DNA of 11,309 nt from Bacteroidota bacterium (GTDB lineage: Bacteria; Bacteroidota; Bacteroidia; Bacteroidales; WCHB1-69): NCBI GenBank assembly GCA_023459435.1, contig JAEWUL010000205.1:1-11309 (forward strand). Reading direction: 5' to 3'. Below, piece by piece: positions 7,801 through 11,309 of this stretch. The first letter of the stretch is position 1. Each line of letters begins with the position of its first letter. Position numbers and translations under genes: made by a program. The notes beneath the pieces are model-generated. The model did no database searches, was not told the origin of the DNA, and saw only the letters and a program-made list of their open reading frames with translations.

Positions 7801-9514
7801 GACATTTATCGTCAGCAATTTTTAAAAGTTGAACGGAAGCCCAGGCACCACCTTGGGAAGCTCTAGCCCATGGAATACCCACAGTAATATAGTTAACAGC
7901 ACCGGCTTTCAAAGTAAAAGGACCAGCAGACTGCATAAATCTTCTGTCATAAGGTGCATTACCCACATTTTGTTCTGTCCAGGTACCATCACCACCGGCA
8001 ATTGCGCTAGGAGTAACACCTGCGGTACCCCATTTACAAGGGTCAGAATCACCAGGGAACATGAAATCACAAACAACGCCACCTGTTTGGTGTGCATTAC
8101 CACCCCATTGCATTCTTGTACCATCTTTCCAGATACCTTGAAGTAAATTATAATATTCGAAAGCAACATCCGGGTCGCCACGAGGAGAGTTGTTATTATC
8201 ATGATATACAAATCTTCTCATACCGAAACGTTCGTTATCAACAATGCCATCACCAAAGTTTACACCATTGATCGCCATTTGGTCATTGTAATAACCGGTA
8301 ATCTCTTGACTGTTCACAAATTTTTCACAATATCCTGTACTTCCGATAGAATCTCTGAAGAAATGAGGATTATCTCTATCGTCTGGATCGATGTAAGGAC
8401 CTTGGAAAAAGTCAACACCAACAGCAGGTGGTTGAGAACCATAATGTTGTGCTAAACCTTGACCATCCACTTCATCTCCATTGTAACAATATCCAAGACC
8501 TCTTAATACATCACAACCTACGAAATCATCTTCTGCAAATCCTAAGTCTGGGTCAACCCATTGAGAGAAAAAAGTATTTGTTAATGCGAAAGTTGAACGG
8601 TTGATAATCTCATAAGAGTAGAAAGTCATATTATTTAACTCATCATTTGTAGCAAAAGCAAAAGCTTGTCCACGTACTTCAAGACCGATTGGGTCACCTT
8701 GAGATTCAGTGTGTGGTCCCCCTTTATCATTGAAAATCCAGAATAAAGTTTCATCACCTTTTAAAACGTGGTCTGCATAGATCATTTTATTGTCATAGCC
8801 ATAGTTATTTTGAATCCATGTTCTTTCAGGAGTCCAAGGTAGAAGATCTTGAGCTGCTAAAGCGATGTTTTGAGGAGTCCAAGGACAAAGTTCGTTATCC
8901 AAGTCATAATAAGGATAATCACCATCATTATAATCATAAACACCATCTTCATTCACATCTTTAAAAGGTGCTAAATAGAAAGATTGACCATTTTCACCGT
9001 GAGCAGGCCATTGAGTAATACTTGCAGGAGGAGTGTAGGTAGGATCATTAGTACTATGTGCAGCTATATGAGCTTCCACTTCAGCTCTTGTTATTTTGAA
9101 GTGTTTATCATATTTACTACAGGTTTGTTGATTAATGGAAGCCCCTTCAATTGTAAGTGGGCCTGTCCAATAATCATCTCCGATTTGACGGAATCTAACG
9201 GCAGCGAGACGAAGCTGACCGCTGACATCACGACCACCAATCCATAGAGCTGCAGCAAACATAGATGTTTTACCGGAACCACGGGGTACTTCGTACTGTG
9301 CAATTTCTTTGAACCACATCGTACCGTTTGTTTCAATATAAGCTCTAACATTATTAATGGTAAGCTGATTTGAATTTGTAGCAGGCAAACAGGTAGCAGA
9401 TTCTTTTTGTACCGGAGCTTGTATTGTTCCCACATATTTTCTTGCAAAAAGTGATGGAGAAAACAAAAGGACCAGTAGTGTAATTAAAACTAAAATTTTG
9501 TTTTTATTATTCAT
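4889..9514 (-). CDS. Giant secreted protein with T9SS-like C-terminal domain
   Basis: A 1541-residue exported protein of unknown function. Residues 1-24 are a signal peptide (ILVLITLLVLLFSPSLFA, cleavage likely after Ala24). Visible landmarks are an EF-hand/dockerin-like loop DVNEDGVYDYND (186-197), VNFGDGIVDNERFG (418-431), RRFMQSAGPFTLKAGAVNY (524-542) and VGIPWARA (545-552). Residues about 1437-1541 form an Ig-like sorting domain: NIVPNPYYGF (1441-1450), SIFTVSGTLVKKI (1474-1486), VTWDLKNN (1496-1503), GGIYIIHV (1510-1517), then a tail ending RPTDLNAF. Sixteen cysteines occur, an even number that would suit disulfides outside the cell. No protease, glycosidase or other catalytic motif was recognised. 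The ATG at 9514 is chosen because the signal peptide begins there; nine more in-frame codons upstream only disturb it. It sits 32 nt after a TonB-dependent receptor gene and 31 nt before a PorV-like gene. From memory, proteins with this core and tail recur in Bacteroidota beside such genes, but no role is established to my knowledge. Confidence 0.92.
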   Translation of the reverse strand: MNNKNKILVLITLLVLLFSPSLFARKYVGTIQAPVQKESATCLPATNSNQLTINNVRAYIETNGTMWFKEIAQYEVPRGSGKTSMFAAALWIGGRDVSGQLRLAAVRFRQIGDDYWTGPLTIEGASINQQTCSKYDKHFKITRAEVEAHIAAHSTNDPTYTPPASITQWPAHGENGQSFYLAPFKDVNEDGVYDYNDGDYPYYDLDNELCPWTPQNIALAAQDLLPWTPERTWIQNNYGYDNKMIYADHVLKGDETLFWIFNDKGGPHTESQGDPIGLEVRGQAFAFATNDELNNMTFYSYEIINRSTFALTNTFFSQWVDPDLGFAEDDFVGCDVLRGLGYCYNGDEVDGQGLAQHYGSQPPAVGVDFFQGPYIDPDDRDNPHFFRDSIGSTGYCEKFVNSQEITGYYNDQMAINGVNFGDGIVDNERFGMRRFVYHDNNNSPRGDPDVAFEYYNLLQGIWKDGTRMQWGGNAHQTGGVVCDFMFPGDSDPCKWGTAGVTPSAIAGGDGTWTEQNVGNAPYDRRFMQSAGPFTLKAGAVNYITVGIPWARASQGGAWASVQLLKIADDKCQALFENCFKVLDGPDAPDLTIRELNQELILYITNDDPLSNNYLESYEEVDTQIPDNIPGTTTPADKKYRFEGYQVFQLKDKDVSVSEIFNTQKSRLVAQCDIENLKENGSPIGQLINYEFNDALGTSVPVEKVNGSNKGIFHTLKITEDAFATGSKKLVNYKQYYFIVIAYAYNEFAPYSTDPDIPNGLYGQKTVYLAGRKAAGGKAIKPVSAIPHPSTSHSEGTVLNAQYGTTPLITRIQGQGNGGNFVDLTDETVNKIMSGGDNNNWAVNNITYKNNAGPLSIKVIDPLKVQPLDYIIKFVQNDSGAVDVTKNSSWVLEFDQTVTDQQIIDLGYTNTDGTAQRSIPSHKSISNTNEQLFLPLGLAISIKNTDFNIHQEEIKDWLEGSLAGLNYRNKYLFGSVDYIGSTIEYSDPSKPWLYGVRDTEGTSPSNWIRSGVQAIGPWTDDSAQNGAQDEYDKWKQEDMHVPVNIDSDGRATRAWKDPKAQFENIVGKTWAPYVLSSPYDGGPQAKYVTPDDPMVEPSQPYFTFWLLSASPNCPGYNFTMTNQYSVDIVLTPDKTKWTRSLVLEACDNKTLSEGGALRHEPRKAESVDQNGNPDGTGTGFGWFPGYAINVETGERLNIMFTEDSSLPEHNGRDMLFNPSSVWAVTPEGEAINEATYNAYREAFAMSGGDPQYDAKIVWGGKHYIYVMNSVGNTASSIYRFGSRTRNWNDDGNIVSSNSDNNGGFFTGIDGNYYPWYECGPYDEGKWLKAKFDQVTALNNDATVGAVQNKRRQLKMQLFNNVMWTSIPMPTPYQEQNWLSNDAKVKIRVTRPYMRFSNRWISDQNVAETLPNNGYPMYSFTTKNIAPTTQEVSVHNSILDNINIVPNPYYGFSAYESTALETYVKITNLPENCDISIFTVSGTLVKKISKGDAETTFVTWDLKNNANIPIAGGIYIIHVKAPNIGERTLKFFCAMRPTDLNAF
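4892..5206 (-). other. T9SS type A-like sorting domain (CTD) of the giant protein
   Basis: This segment encodes residues 1437-1541. It begins with the VPNP motif that opens many T9SS C-terminal domains and continues with strands resembling the FlgD-like Ig fold: a WDLKN turn, then IPIAGGIYIIHV. In cargo proteins such a domain is recognised by the T9SS translocon and is usually removed on the cell surface. Instead of ending soon after the last strand, usually with basic residues, it continues into FFCAMRPTDLNAF. It carries two cysteines, 1471 and 1531. Confidence 0.8.
8924..8959 (-). other. EF-hand/dockerin-like calcium-binding loop in the giant protein
   Basis: The twelve codons encode DVNEDGVYDYND, residues 186-197. 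Loop positions 1, 3, 5, 9 and 12 are Asp, Asn, Asp, Asp and Asp, with Gly at position 6 and Tyr at position 8, which fits a canonical calcium loop of the dockerin or thrombospondin-3 kind. Only one copy is seen, followed by the acidic GDYPYYDLDNE. Calcium binding would stabilise an extracellular domain; this is inferred from the motif alone. Confidence 0.6.
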
Positions 9515-9546
9515 AATGTTAATATTTTTCGTTATAATCAATATAA

Positions 9547-11309
9547 TTAAAATCCAAATTGAATTCCAAGACTTACTGTAGTAGGGGAACTGTAGTTATA
9601 TGGATTACGCATAGCCATATTATAGTAATTAATAAATGAATCAACATAAATTTGATTATTGATTAATTGTTGGAATTGTTCAGATGCAAGAACGCCATCA
9701 TCTTCAGGGTTACCGGTATAATCATATACACTTACTACATTTTTAAAGTTAAAGATGTTTGCTACATCAACATAAACGGTTAGCATACCAGGTCTACCTT
9801 TTTTAATCTCTTTTCCATCTTTCATTTTTTTACCTAATGTCAACATGAACGTTTTGTCAACTCTTAAATCCAATTGGAAAATCCATGGTCTGTTAGAACC
9901 ATTGATAGATCCTGATAATTGTGATTTACCACCTAAACCATAGAAAGAGTAAGGTGTACTTGATCTACTGTATGGCATACCTGATGCAGCTGAGAAAAGA
10001 ATAGTTGCTCCGGTATTTTCTAACCATCTTACCACTTTTACTTTTCCATCTTTTGTTGCTTTTTCATATGTAGGACCATTATATTCAGATCCCATTCCAA
10101 ATCTGTAGTCTAATGTAGCACTCATTCTGTGACGTTGGTCAAAACTTAAATTGGTTAACGTTCTCAAGTTTGGTTGTCCTGATGCAATAATAGCTAAGTT
10201 AGATCCTGCGGAAGAACCTGTACCTTTAGCAAATTGTAAAGTATAGTTAGCTCTTAAAGTAATATTCTTCTCACTTCTTAAGTTGTATCCAATAGTAAAA
10301 CCTTGAACTGTTCCAAAGTCGATATTGTCAAATGAATAATAGGTACTTGGATATGCTCCTGTAAAACGATAAGATTGGATTTGATCTCTTTTTTCAGAAT
10401 AGTAAGCAGCTAAACTGATAGCAGAGAAGTCATTTAATTTTTGACGGAATCCGATTTCATAGTCAATACTTTTTTGAGGTTTAAGATTTGGATTATTCAC
10501 AGAGTTATCTGAATTGGAACCAAATTTTTCGATAAATAAGTAGCTAACAGGGTTTAACTGAAGGTTAGTTGGACGATAAGTGATCACATTATAGTGAGCG
10601 TAGAATAATGAGCTTTCACCAACAGGAAATGAGAATGATAAACGAGGCATGATTGACCATTGTGGTATATAATCTTCAAATGCTTTTCCACTTACTTTAG
10701 AGATTGCTGTCTCATCAATTTCATCAACTAAAACAGGACCACCTGTAGCACCTAACAAAGTGGTTGGGTCGTTAATTTGTTGTCCGTTTGCATCGTACCA
10801 GTCTCTACCATCACGATATCCAATAATTGTTTGGGTATTGCCATCGGCAGTTTTACCTTTGTCGCTCACGTATACTACCCAATTATCTTCTGCATTGGCA
10901 ACGAATCTCTCATCAGAAAATCCAAATTCACCAGATTTAAGGGAGCCAACGGTGTGTGCTTCACGGAATAAGTATGGATCTTTTAATACTTGTTGATTTG
11001 CATCGAAGCGGTCCACACGAACACCGATGTTAAAGATCAATTTGTTTACAGAGAATTTATCTTGTAAATAAAAAGCCATATAAATTGGTTCATATGCTCC
11101 AATGTTATAATTAAACACTTTTTTACCATCAGCACCCACTTCTCCATCGAAGAAATCAGTAATGCTGGTTTTTCTTTTAGTAAGTGTTGATCCGGTATAA
11201 TCATAACCATAATAAGAGATCATTGGACCACTGATACCAATTAAAAGTTCATCTGGAGAGAACATACCTATATCAAAAAGGGTTGGGTCATAACTGTCAA
11301 TATCTAACC
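9547..11309 (-). CDS. TonB-dependent receptor-like protein, C-terminal barrel (5' end cut by window edge)
   Basis: Outer-membrane beta-barrel of the TonB-dependent receptor class. The frame is open to the right edge with no stop; the in-frame Met at 11265 is internal, because fourteen coding residues (LDIDSYDPTLFDIG) precede it. The visible 586 residues are barrel only: alternating strands ending in SLGIQFGF with a terminal Phe, as outer-membrane barrels usually do. Typical features are NNPNLKPQKSIDYEIGF (about 10447-10500), DFGTVQGFTIGYNL, FDQRHRMSATLDYRFG, and DVANIFNFKNV near the end. The plug domain, and any carboxypeptidase-like N-terminal domain or TonB box, would lie outside the window. 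The ligand is unknown, and no SusD-like lipoprotein gene follows, so this is not an ordinary SusC/SusD glycan-uptake pair. Instead it is followed after 32 nt by the giant secreted protein. The partner order suggests a role linked to that protein rather than general nutrient uptake, but this is inference. Confidence 0.92.
   Translation of the reverse strand, partial: LDIDSYDPTLFDIGMFSPDELLIGISGPMISYYGYDYTGSTLTKRKTSITDFFDGEVGADGKKVFNYNIGAYEPIYMAFYLQDKFSVNKLIFNIGVRVDRFDANQQVLKDPYLFREAHTVGSLKSGEFGFSDERFVANAEDNWVVYVSDKGKTADGNTQTIIGYRDGRDWYDANGQQINDPTTLLGATGGPVLVDEIDETAISKVSGKAFEDYIPQWSIMPRLSFSFPVGESSLFYAHYNVITYRPTNLQLNPVSYLFIEKFGSNSDNSVNNPNLKPQKSIDYEIGFRQKLNDFSAISLAAYYSEKRDQIQSYRFTGAYPSTYYSFDNIDFGTVQGFTIGYNLRSEKNITLRANYTLQFAKGTGSSAGSNLAIIASGQPNLRTLTNLSFDQRHRMSATLDYRFGMGSEYNGPTYEKATKDGKVKVVRWLENTGATILFSAASGMPYSRSSTPYSFYGLGGKSQLSGSINGSNRPWIFQLDLRVDKTFMLTLGKKMKDGKEIKKGRPGMLTVYVDVANIFNFKNVVSVYDYTGNPEDDGVLASEQFQQLINNQIYVDSFINYYNMAMRNPYNYSSPTTVSLGIQFGF

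Noticed and set aside
7829-8455. Plus-strand open frames of 84-105 codons opposite the giant-protein gene
   Set aside because: They are low-complexity, hydrophobic or Thr/Ser-rich translations of the antisense strand, match no family, and lie wholly inside a convincing gene.
9515-9541. Longer start for the giant secreted protein (9 extra residues)
   Set aside because: The added residues weaken the signal peptide; the Met at 9514 is directly followed by a short basic stretch and the hydrophobic core.
11263-11265. ATG as a true start of the TonB-dependent receptor
   Set aside because: The same frame continues without a stop to the window edge, and the protein lacks a signal peptide and plug domain at this point, so the Met is internal.
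1-11309. Mobile elements, CRISPR arrays, tRNA or rRNA genes
   Set aside because: No transposase or integrase reading frame, no regularly spaced repeats, and almost no non-coding space in which such elements could sit.

Overview
The window comes from an AT-rich member of the Bacteroidota, probably an uncultured or little-studied lineage. The evidence is the combination of a TonB-dependent receptor, a large secreted protein with a type IX secretion (T9SS)-like C-terminal domain, a PorV/PorQ-family outer-membrane barrel, a transketolase split into halves, and A-rich leaders without Shine-Dalgarno sequences before the genes. I cannot name a genus. All eight genes lie on the minus strand, so transcription runs from the right edge to the left edge. 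Both edges cut a gene, and there is no gene-free stretch longer than about 90 bases.

Right block (11309 to 3706), an outer-membrane and secretion cluster. In transcription order it holds the C-terminal 586 residues of a TonB-dependent receptor-like barrel, a 1541-residue secreted protein with a signal peptide, an EF-hand-like loop, 16 cysteines and a T9SS-like C-terminal domain with an unusual tail, and a 383-residue PorV/PorQ-family barrel. The gaps are 32 and 31 nt, and a rho-independent terminator follows the last gene. The arrangement suggests a dedicated unit that exports or displays one very large surface protein. That function is inference.

Left block (3616 to 1), a compact housekeeping operon. 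It encodes GreA (transcript cleavage factor), a HIT-family nucleotide hydrolase, an unrecognised 167-residue protein, the N-terminal half of transketolase and an LptF/LptG-type lipopolysaccharide-export permease that runs off the left edge. Gaps are only 3, 10, 7 and 12 nt, so the five genes are almost certainly cotranscribed. The C-terminal half of transketolase is not in the window.

The most interesting material is the three-gene surface cluster and its giant protein. No RNA genes, mobile elements, CRISPR arrays or long DNA repeats were seen.
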